This document shows, piece by piece, positions 42,743 through 51,567 of a stretch of 64,000 nt of DNA (within the stretch, counting starts at the first letter, position 1; the number at the start of each line of letters is the position of its first letter). The translations under genes and the position numbers were made by a program. The notes beneath the pieces are model-generated. The model was not told the DNA's origin. It did not search any database and saw nothing but the letters and a program-made list of their open reading frames with translations. The DNA is taken from contig CANLEH010000001.1 in NCBI GenBank assembly GCA_947489665.1, forward strand, positions 1,646,501-1,710,500, read 5' to 3'. The stretch is from an uncultured Roseicyclus sp. (GTDB taxonomy: Bacteria; Pseudomonadota; Alphaproteobacteria; Rhodobacterales; Rhodobacteraceae).

Positions 42743-44542
42743 TTATTGTCCGAGGGCGATGCCTTCGCGGCGCGGGTCGGCGGCGCCGATCAGCCCGTCA
42801 GGGGTGATTGCGATGGCATGGAGGCCGGAATTCAGGCCGCGGATATTGACCTCATAGCCCATGGCCGTGAGCGGTTCGGCCAGCGCCTCGGCGGACGTGC
42901 CTTCCTCCAGATCGTAGGTTCCGAAGCGGTTGACGGCATGGGGCAGCGAGAGCGCGTCTTGCAGATCCAGGCCCCAATCGTAATGGGCGATGATGGCCGT
43001 GGCGACGTATCCGATGATGCGGCTGCCGCCGGGCGAGCCGATCGCAAGGATCGGTTCTCCATCCTGCATCACGATGGTGGGCGACATGGAGGAGCGCGGG
43101 CGTTTGCCCGGCTCCAGCCGGTTGGCGATGGGCACGCCGTCCCGGTGGGTGCGGAAGCTGAAATCGGTGAGTTCGTTGTTCAAAAGGAAGCCGCCCGGGG
43201 CCATGAGGCGGGAGCCGAAGCCGTTTTCGATGGTGGTCGTCATGCTGAGGACATTGCCGTAGCTGTCGACGATGGAGATGTGCGAAGTGCTTGGAAACTC
43301 GAGGCTTTCATCGTCTGCCCAAAGCTGCGCGTGGTCCCAAGTAGGATTGCCGGGGGCGACCTCGGGCAGGGCCGTGCCGGGATCCAAGCGGTCGCCTTCG
43401 ATGAGTTGCGCGCGTTCCTCAAGATAGGCGGGATCGACCAGCCCCTCGGTCGGCATGGGGACGAAATCGCTGTCGGCCATGTAGCGGCCACGGTCTGCGA
43501 ACGCGAGGCGGGAGGCATCGCCGATCAGGCGCCAATCATCGGGATTTCCGGGGCCTTCCAAGGCGAAATTGTCCACCATTCCAAGGATTTGCCCGACCGT
43601 GAGAGCGCCAGAAGAGGGCGGACCCATGCCGCAGACATCCATACCGCGATAGGCGGCGCAGACGGCGGGGCGTTCGATGACGCGGTAGGCGGCGAGGTCA
43701 CGGAGCGACAGGACGCCCGGATTGCCTTCCGCCGAACGCACGGTGTCGATGATGCCTTCGGCGATGGGGCCTTCGTAGATCGCATCGGCGCCGTGGATCT
43801 GCATGGCGCGCAGGGTGTCGGCATAGGCAGGGTTCTGGAGCAGGGTGCCCTCGGCCAGGGGCGCGCCATCGGGCAGGAAATACGCGGCGGTGGCCGGGAA
43901 GGTGGCGAGGCGTTCGGCGTCGTTGGCGATGGCATCGGCCATGCGGGCGGAGACGCTAAAGCCCTCATCCGCAAGGGAAATCGCCGGGTCGAGCAAGCTT
44001 TGCCAATTCGCGCGGCCCCAGCGGCGATGGGAATCCTCCATCAGCGCCGGCGTGCCGGGGGTGCCGACGGAAAGGCCGCCGATCACGGCGTCGAAGAAGC
44101 CGAGCGGCTCACCTGTTTCGTCCTGAAACAGGGTTGGCGTGGCGGCGAGGGGGGCGGTTTCGCGGCCGTCGAGCGTGGTTAATTCACCTCTAAGTGCATC
44201 GTAATACACAAGAAACGCGCCGCCGCCGAGGCCGGAGCTTTGCGGCTCCACCAGCCCCAGCACGGCTTGCACGGCGACCATGGCATCGGCAGCGGTGCCG
44301 CCAGCCTCCAGAACGTCTGCGCCGGCTTCAACCGCAAGCGGGTTGGCGGCGGCGACCATCCAATCCTGGGCCGTGACCGGATCGCCGGCATCGCGTGCCG
44401 CAAGCGCGGCCATCGCGCGCTCGGAAAAGCCCGAAGCACCTGTTTCCGTTGCATTTTCTGGCGCGACCGCATCCGCGGCTTCTTGCGCGAGGAGGGGGGC
44501 AGCCAGCATCAAAGTGACGAATAGCGGGAGGGCAGAACGCAT
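42743..44542 (-). CDS. ggt: Gamma-glutamyltransferase
   Basis: TSHISIVDSYGNVLSMTTTIENGFGSRLMAPGGFLLNNELTDFSF; GSPGGSRIIGYV; signal peptide MRSALPLFVTLMLAAPLLAQ. Confidence 0.93.
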   Translation of the reverse strand: MRSALPLFVTLMLAAPLLAQEAADAVAPENATETGASGFSERAMAALAARDAGDPVTAQDWMVAAANPLAVEAGADVLEAGGTAADAMVAVQAVLGLVEPQSSGLGGGAFLVYYDALRGELTTLDGRETAPLAATPTLFQDETGEPLGFFDAVIGGLSVGTPGTPALMEDSHRRWGRANWQSLLDPAISLADEGFSVSARMADAIANDAERLATFPATAAYFLPDGAPLAEGTLLQNPAYADTLRAMQIHGADAIYEGPIAEGIIDTVRSAEGNPGVLSLRDLAAYRVIERPAVCAAYRGMDVCGMGPPSSGALTVGQILGMVDNFALEGPGNPDDWRLIGDASRLAFADRGRYMADSDFVPMPTEGLVDPAYLEERAQLIEGDRLDPGTALPEVAPGNPTWDHAQLWADDESLEFPSTSHISIVDSYGNVLSMTTTIENGFGSRLMAPGGFLLNNELTDFSFRTHRDGVPIANRLEPGKRPRSSMSPTIVMQDGEPILAIGSPGGSRIIGYVATAIIAHYDWGLDLQDALSLPHAVNRFGTYDLEEGTSAEALAEPLTAMGYEVNIRGLNSGLHAIAITPDGLIGAADPRREGIALGQ

Positions 44543-44637
44543 GGGGCATCTCCGGGGCAGGGGTGTCTGCCTTTCAGGATGCGCTGTGCTGACGCAAAGT
44601 AAAGCGGGGCGTTCGGGATGGGCCAAAAGCTGCCGGT

Positions 44638-44853
44638 TCAGCCGAGGAAGACGCCCAAAACCACGCACATCAGGCCGAGGACCGACAGCAAAAGCGCGCC
44701 CATGTTGATGGCGACGATCTTTTGCAGCTGCTGGCGCATTTCAGCGTCTTCCAGCCCGGTCTTCTTGATGGAAAAAGCTGAATATATACAATAGCCTAAC
44801 AGGCCGATGCCGACCACCGCCATGGCTGTTCCCAGCAAGACCAACCAACCCAT
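44638..44853 (-). CDS. Small two-TM membrane protein
   Basis: MGWLVLLGTAMAVVGIGLLGYCIYSAFSIKK...INMGALLLSVLGLMCVVLGVFLG. Confidence 0.7.
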   Translation of the reverse strand: MGWLVLLGTAMAVVGIGLLGYCIYSAFSIKKTGLEDAEMRQQLQKIVAINMGALLLSVLGLMCVVLGVFLG

Positions 44854-44980
44854 TTCGTGCGCTCCCTGACGTGTTGCGGGGACCTTAGCGTGCCCATCTG
44901 GCACCGCAAGTCTTGCAGCCCGCGTGGCGCCCCGTTATCCGGTGGCTTCCAGCCGTAACTCACCTGAAAGGCCGCCTTCC

Positions 44981-45253
44981 ATGGATGACATGTCCGACGC
45001 CTCTGCCCGCCCTGACAGCTACCGCGTGACCGCCGATGAGTTGCGTCAGTTTATCGAGCGTTATGAACGGCTTGAGGCTGAGAAGAAGGATATCGCCGAT
45101 CAGCAGAAAGAGGTGATGGCCGAGGCGAAATCGCGCGGGTACGACACCAAGGTTCTGCGCAAGGTCGTGGCCCTGCGCAAGCGCGAGCCCGACGATATCG
45201 CCGAGGAAGAGGCGGTTCTCGAGATGTACAAGGAAGCATTGGGCATGCGGTGA
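44981..45253 (+). CDS. gapR: GapR-family nucleoid protein (DUF2312)
   Basis: VTADELRQFIERYERLEAEKKDIADQQKEVMAEAKSRGYDTKVLRKVVALRK. Confidence 0.93.
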   Translation: MDDMSDASARPDSYRVTADELRQFIERYERLEAEKKDIADQQKEVMAEAKSRGYDTKVLRKVVALRKREPDDIAEEEAVLEMYKEALGMR

Positions 45254-45292
45254 AACTGCGTCCATCTGGTCGCAGTTCCGTTCATCTGGTCA

Positions 45293-45310
45293 CATTTTTC
45301 GCGAAAAATG
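45293..45310. repeat. Perfect 18-bp palindrome in convergent intergenic region
   Basis: CATTTTTCGCGAAAAATG, flanked by related direct repeats CGTCCATCTGGTC / CGTTCATCTGGTC / CGTCCATTTGATC. Confidence 0.7.
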
Positions 45311-45384
45311 CGTCCATTTGATCAGAGTTTTCCTGAACGCGCTGAAATCTACACCCGACTTTGATCGGAGGCGCGTTCGACCGC

Positions 45385-46260
45385 CTACGGCGTCAGCAGC
45401 GTCACCCCGGGAATACGCGCGATCACGTCCAGATCGGCGTCGTAACTTTCCGACATTTCGTTGATCAAAGCCTCGTTCCAGCCGGGCAGGTTCAGGGTTT
45501 CCTGAATCTCGTTATCCAGCGCGTAGCGTTCAAGGAAGGCAGCCAGCACCCGGCGGCGCTGGGTCTCGGTCTCGGGCGGGTTGTCGCCGAGCCAGGTCTG
45601 CATCCGGGAAAAGCCGTCTTCCTCCATGATGCTCTGGACCAGATCGTCGACGCCATCGAGGTCGGATTGCGGGGCGACGCCCGCCATCTCACGCATGATC
45701 TGACCCCATAGCAGGGGCGTATCCTCATTGCACCAGACGGTGATCCGCGCATCGGGATGCGCCACGGACAGGCGGCGCAGCATTTCGGACCAAGCGACGG
45801 CATGGGGCTGCATGTTCTCGGTAAACTCCGCAAAATCCGAGAAGCGAGAGGCCTTGAACAGGGCCGGGATCAGGGTGCCGGGATCACGCATGCCGATGAA
45901 GAATTCAGCAGGCGATGTCGGGAACAGGGCGCGCAATTGGGTCGTGGCCCGTTCGATCATGGGCCAGATCTGCGGGCCTTGGACAACAAGGCGGTTGATG
46001 CAGACAAAGCGGGGATCCGACAGGATCAGCCGATCAATGGCGGCATCGTCGAGAATGGCGTCGAGCAGCGCGTCCTGCACTTCATCGCCCGCTGCCCGCC
46101 CTTTGAGCGCACGTGCGGTGTCGCGAACCACGGCGCGGTAGCGGCCCGGCGGCGGCACTGCGATACCGGCCTGCGCCAGCCGCAGCCGGTTCTTGAGCAG
46201 CGAAAGGATCAGCTGATCGCCATCGGTGCAGGGGGCGCCGAGGTGAAAGACAACCTGCAT
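45385..46260 (-). CDS. Hypothetical protein, weak sulfotransferase-like N-terminus
   Basis: MQVVFHLGAPCTDGDQLILSLLKNRLRLAQAGIAV...; no firm family. Confidence 0.6.
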   Translation of the reverse strand: MQVVFHLGAPCTDGDQLILSLLKNRLRLAQAGIAVPPPGRYRAVVRDTARALKGRAAGDEVQDALLDAILDDAAIDRLILSDPRFVCINRLVVQGPQIWPMIERATTQLRALFPTSPAEFFIGMRDPGTLIPALFKASRFSDFAEFTENMQPHAVAWSEMLRRLSVAHPDARITVWCNEDTPLLWGQIMREMAGVAPQSDLDGVDDLVQSIMEEDGFSRMQTWLGDNPPETETQRRRVLAAFLERYALDNEIQETLNLPGWNEALINEMSESYDADLDVIARIPGVTLLTP

Positions 46261-46424
46261 GGTGGATGTGTCGCCTGCTTTTGTGGATGGGCCTGCTTTA
46301 CGGGTTGTATACCGGCCCGACCGATCCGGTGCAAATCGTTGCGCGCCAAGACGCCGGATTGCGTATTGCCCGAGCGATGCAAACTTGCTATCGCCCCACC
46401 GTGATAGGCCAACGGCCTGTTAGT

Positions 46425-46500
46425 GCCCCTATAGCTCAGCTGGTAGAGCAACTGATTTGTAATCAGTAGGTCCGCGGTTCGAGTCCGTGTGGGGGCACCA
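46425..46500 (+). tRNA. tRNA-Thr (anticodon TGT), encoded CCA
   Basis: GCCCCTATAGCTCAGCTGGTAGAGCAACTGATTTGTAATCAGTAGGTCCGCGGTTCGAGTCCGTGTGGGGGCACCA; anticodon stem ACTGA/TCAGT, loop TTTGTAA. Confidence 0.95.
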
Positions 46501-46551
46501 TTTAAGCTTCATAAGCATTTGGTTTTTTTGATATAAATTTGATGTTGCATT

Positions 46552-46575
46552 TTTTTGGTCACCTTTTTGGTCACC
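46552..46575. repeat. Tandem 12-bp direct repeat just downstream of tRNA-Thr
   Basis: TTTTTGGTCACC x2, exact; a further GGTCACC at 46680-46686. Confidence 0.8.
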
Positions 46576-46818
46576 GTTGAGGTTCCTGACCCAGAAATTC
46601 GCCCCGCATTTCTAGCGAATAAAGAGTTACACCTCGGGGGTAGGGCGGTCTGAACTTTGTGGTCTGATCTAGTAGTACCGGTCACCTCCTTTGCTGCAAA
46701 TTTCCCGAAAAATTGAAGAAGCCGTTCTAAGAGCGTTAACCGCTTTGATAACCCATCAATTTCAATGAATTGACATGAATACAGTGAGCGGGTCTCTTCA
46801 AAGGGACTGGGGGGGCTT

Positions 46819-49800
46819 ATGCAGCAGAACTATGGACCGACTATTGTCAGGGCGCTCGAGCAGGCAAGAAGCAAACTGCTGGATACTGGGACAAGGAACC
46901 GAATGGTTCATGTACGGCGCGAGAACACGCGCGCGAACTGCCTGAATATTATTAACGAACGCTCGGAAGACGTATTCTCCATCCTGAACGGCGGAACGCG
47001 GAAGATGCGGTTCAAGGGGATGGGGAAGGATAGAACGGCGGTTGAGGACGGTGAACTCTTGTTGGCCGTGCCGGACGAAACCCTTGAAGAAGGGTCAGAC
47101 AGGTACACGGACCAAATCCTTGAGACGCCTTTAGGACCGGAGGGTTTGGCACGCCGCCTTTTGCGCCTTTCGATTGCTGCCAAGACGGCGGAAGAGGAGC
47201 AGGGACTTAACATTCTTTACCTGGCGATGGGCTTTCTAAGGTGGAAGGAAAGCGAAGCGTCGGACATCGTGCGAGAAGCACCCCTTTTGCTGGTCCCGGT
47301 CGACCTTGTGCGGAACGAGCGAACCTCAGCCTTCGATATTCGGATGCGGGACGACGATTTGTCGGCCAACTTGCCGTTGCGGGAACGATTGATGCAGGAT
47401 GAAGGGATTTCTCTTCCAGAGCTGCCAGATGGGGATGACCTTTCGCCCGAGGCATATTTCGATCAGGTTGCAGAGGCGATTGCGTCGAAACCATCGTGGG
47501 ACATTGACCGCAATGGGATGCAGTTGGGCTTTTTCTCATTCGCCAAACTGTTGATGCATCGGGATCTCAATCCCGAGGAATGGTCGGGCGCAGCGTTCGA
47601 AGACAATGCCTTGCTCACGGGGTTGCTTGAGGCTGGCTTTGAAGCGGAGGACCCGTTGTTCGGGGCGCAGGACCGGTTGGATCAACATCTTGATCCGGCG
47701 GAGATCATCCAGGTAGTTGATGCCGACGCCTCGCAAACAAAGGTGATCGAAGAGGTGCGGCGCGGGGCAAGCATGGTCGTGCAGGGGCCGCCGGGAACCG
47801 GAAAGTCACAGACAATCGCGAACATGATTGCGGGAGCGGTTCACGACGGAAAGACGGTCTTGTTCGTGGCAGAGAAAATGGCGGCGTTGTCAGTTGTCCA
47901 CGACCGTTTGGTCAAGGTCGGGCTGCGGGATGTGTGCCTGGAGTTGCATTCGAGAACGGCCAACAAGAAGGCTTTGGCCCGCGAACTTGGCCGCACCTTG
48001 ATGGCATCAGCCACAAAACGCGATGGGCCAAACGAAACGTCTCGTTTGCGGCAGGACCGCGATGAGTTGAACCGGATCGTCGACATGTTGCACCGCCCTA
48101 GCGGGCAAAGCGGCGACTCGGCCTTTCAGACCATGTCCGATATCGTGGGCTTCATTGGTGCAGAGATTGCGCCGCCCCGGATCGATGCCACAGGGCTGGA
48201 GCGCATGGGCGCGGAGGAGCGGTCTGAGTGTGTCGCGGCCATCGAGCGGTTTCTTGATGCCTGTAACGCGGTGCCAGCCCCGGATCGACACCCGTTTCGC
48301 GCTACAACAAAGCTGGATTTGCAGCCGACAGACCTGACGCGGTTGCAACTCGACATCGGCGATGCACTGGATGCTATTTTGGAATGGCATGCGGAGGCCG
48401 AACGCTGCAGTGGTTCGCTGTCGCGTCCCGCCGCGCTGACGTTGGAGGCGGGGAAATCGATGGCGCAGGGCCTACGGGTTCTGACCGAAGCGCCGCCGGA
48501 TGCAGCAGATTCCGTGCGTGCTTTGTTCGCGGCGTCCAAAAATCCGCGCTTGGCCGAAGGGTTGGATCGAGGGGCTGCGTGGAGGCAGGCGCGCACGCGG
48601 GCTGAGGGCGACTTCGCACCGTCAGCCTTTGACACGCCGACCGGGCAGATGCGATCGGCGTTGGTGCAAGGGCAGGGCTCAATCTGGTCACGCATGTTCG
48701 GGCCGTATCGGAAAGCTTCCAAGGCGCTGGCGGGCCTTTTGGTTCGACCATTGCCCAAAGCGCCGGGCGACCGGTTGGCGTTGATCGACGCGTTGGAGGA
48801 TGTGCAGGCGAAACGTCGGGCGCTGGCCGATGATGAGGGCTGGTTGCAGAGAAATCTGGTCGAGGTCTGGCGCGGCGAAAGCACGGATTTCGAAGGGTTG
48901 CAGGGGCAATGCGACTGGCTGCGCCGCTTGTTGGATCACCTGCCGTTTGAGACGGCGGAGCAGGTAATTGCCGTGTCGGGCTTGGGCGCTGTCGCGCGCG
49001 AGAATGCCGACCGGCTTGACCAAACGGCAGATAGGGTCGACGCGAAGGTCCGGATTGTAATGGATCGGTTGGGATTGGATCTCGCTGAAGATGGGTCGGT
49101 CGCCGACATTACGGGCGTTCCGATTACCAATCTGCAGGACAGGCTGACCGGGATGCAGCGCAATCCGGGCGGATATGCCGATTGGGCCGGTTTTGTGCGC
49201 GCCAGTGCTGAGGCCGCCGGCAAAGGCGGCGGTGCGATCGTGGAGGCTGTGCGCACTGGCAAACTGCCATCGGAACGCGCGGTTGCGGAGTTCCTTTACG
49301 CCTGTGCGGAGGCGCGGTGGGCCGATATCCGCGCCGCGCAACCCGACCTCAACGGGCTCTCCAACAAGGACCGCAGTGCGTTGGTTGCCTCCTTTCAGGC
49401 GCGAGACCGAGCGCGGCTTCAAGAGGGCCGCGACGCCGTTCTGACACGGCACATGGACCAGATGCCCAAAGGGGCCACCGGCGAAATGGGCATTTTGCGC
49501 GGCGAGATGGGCAAGAAGACCCGCCACAGGCCCATTCGCTGGTTGATGACACATGCCGGGTCAATGCTTCAGCGGATCAAGCCGGTGATGTTGATGAGCC
49601 CCCTTTCGGTCGCGCAGTTCCTGCCGCCGGGCAAGGTTTCCTTCGATCTGCTGATTATTGATGAAGCCTCGCAGGTGCGGCCAGAGGATGCATTGGGTGT
49701 GGTGGCCCGTGCCCGGCAAATCGTGGTTGTCGGTGATACTCAGCAATTGCCACCAACAAATTTCTTCAGCCGATTGGTCGAAGATGTGGAAGACGACGAA

Positions 49801-51531
49801 GACGACATCGCCACGGCGGCCTCGGCAGCTGAGATGGAAAGCGTTTTGAAGCTCTGTGAGGCGCGGGGCCTGAAGCCGCGGATGCTGGAATGGCACTACC
49901 GGTCCAGGGACCCCTCGCTGATCCGAGTGTCCAATGCAGAGTTTTATGAGGATCGGTTGGTCTTGCCGCCGTCCCCCCTGGAGAAAGATGAAAACTACGG
50001 CTTGAAGTTCCGAAAAGTGCCAGGCGTCTATGCGTCGGCCAGCAGTGGCCTTGGCCGGGCTGGCACGAACCGGATCGAGGCTGAGGAGATAGCGGCCGCC
50101 GTGGCGCAACATGCACGCGACTGGCCGAAACTGTCGTTGGGGGTGGTCGCGTTTTCCAAGGCGCAAGCCACGATGATTACAGAAGTGCTTGAGCTCGCGC
50201 GCCGCGACGATGCGGTTCTAGACGGCTTCTTGCGCGCCGGAAAAACTGAGGATCTGTTCGTCAAGAACATCGAAAACGTCCAGGGTGACGAGCGCGATGT
50301 TATCTTTGTTTCCGTGGGGTACGGGCCAGCGGAGCCGGGTGGACGTTTACGCAGTATGAGCTTCGGCCCGATCAACAGCGATGGCGGAGAACGGCGTTTG
50401 AACGTGCTGTTTTCCCGATCCCGGTTGCGTTGTGAGATCTTTGCGTCATTCGATCCGGGCGATATCGATCTTGGGCGAACGCAGAAGGAAGGGCCGCGCG
50501 TGCTGAAACGGTTCCTCGATTATGCCCGGTCGGGCATCATGGAGGATAGCGCGCCGACCGGTGAGGGGGCCGATAGCCCCTTCGAAGAGGATGTAGCGCG
50601 TGAAATCCGCAAGTTCGGATATCTGGCGGATCATCAGGTAGGCTCAGCCGGTTTCCGTATTGACCTTGGTGTGCGGCACCCTGAGCGTCCAGGGCAGTAC
50701 TTTTTGGCCGTGGAATGCGACGGAGCAACCTATCATTCGGCCCTCTGGGCGCGGGAAAGGGACCGTTTGCGCCAAGAGGTACTGGAACATCTGGGATGGA
50801 GATTCCACAGGATTTGGAGCACCGATTGGTTCCATCGGCGCGAACAGGAAATCGCAAAGCTGGCGCGCGTATTAGAAATGGCACGCACGGTCGTGGGCGA
50901 CGGGATTAAGGTCGAAGGTGCCAACGAATACGCCCCGGTGGACGAAGAAGCCCTGCCTTCTGGCGACCCTAACGAGATTAATATCGCGGATGTCCGTATC
51001 TCGGTGCCGACTTATGAGCGCGCCAATGTCCGGGTGAATACATCGGTCGAGCCGCATCTGGTACCACTTCCCCGGATGGCGGAGATTGTGGCGCGGGTGA
51101 TCGAAGAAGAAGGACCAATTCATCTGGACGAGGTTGCGCGACGTGTCGCGACCGCTTTTGGCAGGGCAAAGGCCGGAAAGCGCATCGTCGAGGCGACGCG
51201 TCTGGCCGTTCGTCATGCGAATCCGCTGGGACCTGAGTTGCACAGGGACGGGGAATTCGTAATGACCCGTGCACAATATGAGGTGACGCCGGTTCGGGAT
51301 CGATCCGATGAAAGCGACGGGGTCGTGAAGGCCGAGTATCTGCCGCCCTCAGAGATCGTGGCCGCAGCAACCTTGGTGCGACAGGAAAGTGGCGCTATGG
51401 ACCGCGATGAGTTGATCAGGACGGTCCGGCAAGTCCTTGGCTTCAAGCGGGCGGGCGCAAAGATGTACACGCGCATCGACGAGGCCCTATCGGAGGCCGG
51501 GTTTGAAATGATAGCCTTAGAAGGCAGTTAA
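46819..51531 (+). CDS. DUF4011 - SF1 (DNA2/NAM7-like) helicase - Vsr/MTES_1575-like endonuclease - DUF3320 protein; Hhe-like anti-phage protein candidate
   Basis: N-term KLLDTGTRNRMVHV; Walker A QGPPGTGKSQTIANMI; DEAS box LLIIDEASQVRPEDALG; GDTQQLPP; ENVQGDERDVIFVSVGYG; nuclease FEEDVAREIRKFGYLADHQVGSAGFRIDLGVRHPERPGQYFLAVECDG; C-term DUF3320-like. Confidence 0.85.
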   Translation: MQQNYGPTIVRALEQARSKLLDTGTRNRMVHVRRENTRANCLNIINERSEDVFSILNGGTRKMRFKGMGKDRTAVEDGELLLAVPDETLEEGSDRYTDQILETPLGPEGLARRLLRLSIAAKTAEEEQGLNILYLAMGFLRWKESEASDIVREAPLLLVPVDLVRNERTSAFDIRMRDDDLSANLPLRERLMQDEGISLPELPDGDDLSPEAYFDQVAEAIASKPSWDIDRNGMQLGFFSFAKLLMHRDLNPEEWSGAAFEDNALLTGLLEAGFEAEDPLFGAQDRLDQHLDPAEIIQVVDADASQTKVIEEVRRGASMVVQGPPGTGKSQTIANMIAGAVHDGKTVLFVAEKMAALSVVHDRLVKVGLRDVCLELHSRTANKKALARELGRTLMASATKRDGPNETSRLRQDRDELNRIVDMLHRPSGQSGDSAFQTMSDIVGFIGAEIAPPRIDATGLERMGAEERSECVAAIERFLDACNAVPAPDRHPFRATTKLDLQPTDLTRLQLDIGDALDAILEWHAEAERCSGSLSRPAALTLEAGKSMAQGLRVLTEAPPDAADSVRALFAASKNPRLAEGLDRGAAWRQARTRAEGDFAPSAFDTPTGQMRSALVQGQGSIWSRMFGPYRKASKALAGLLVRPLPKAPGDRLALIDALEDVQAKRRALADDEGWLQRNLVEVWRGESTDFEGLQGQCDWLRRLLDHLPFETAEQVIAVSGLGAVARENADRLDQTADRVDAKVRIVMDRLGLDLAEDGSVADITGVPITNLQDRLTGMQRNPGGYADWAGFVRASAEAAGKGGGAIVEAVRTGKLPSERAVAEFLYACAEARWADIRAAQPDLNGLSNKDRSALVASFQARDRARLQEGRDAVLTRHMDQMPKGATGEMGILRGEMGKKTRHRPIRWLMTHAGSMLQRIKPVMLMSPLSVAQFLPPGKVSFDLLIIDEASQVRPEDALGVVARARQIVVVGDTQQLPPTNFFSRLVEDVEDDEDDIATAASAAEMESVLKLCEARGLKPRMLEWHYRSRDPSLIRVSNAEFYEDRLVLPPSPLEKDENYGLKFRKVPGVYASASSGLGRAGTNRIEAEEIAAAVAQHARDWPKLSLGVVAFSKAQATMITEVLELARRDDAVLDGFLRAGKTEDLFVKNIENVQGDERDVIFVSVGYGPAEPGGRLRSMSFGPINSDGGERRLNVLFSRSRLRCEIFASFDPGDIDLGRTQKEGPRVLKRFLDYARSGIMEDSAPTGEGADSPFEEDVAREIRKFGYLADHQVGSAGFRIDLGVRHPERPGQYFLAVECDGATYHSALWARERDRLRQEVLEHLGWRFHRIWSTDWFHRREQEIAKLARVLEMARTVVGDGIKVEGANEYAPVDEEALPSGDPNEINIADVRISVPTYERANVRVNTSVEPHLVPLPRMAEIVARVIEEEGPIHLDEVARRVATAFGRAKAGKRIVEATRLAVRHANPLGPELHRDGEFVMTRAQYEVTPVRDRSDESDGVVKAEYLPPSEIVAAATLVRQESGAMDRDELIRTVRQVLGFKRAGAKMYTRIDEALSEAGFEMIALEGS

Positions 51532-51567
51532 CCATGATGTGCATTGGTTCGAGCATCGCGAAGAAGG

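Noticed and set aside
49319-49661. Short alternative-frame ORFs inside the 1570-aa helicase gene
   Set aside because: The helicase frame is continuous through all motifs; the nested ORFs have no start context or similarity signal
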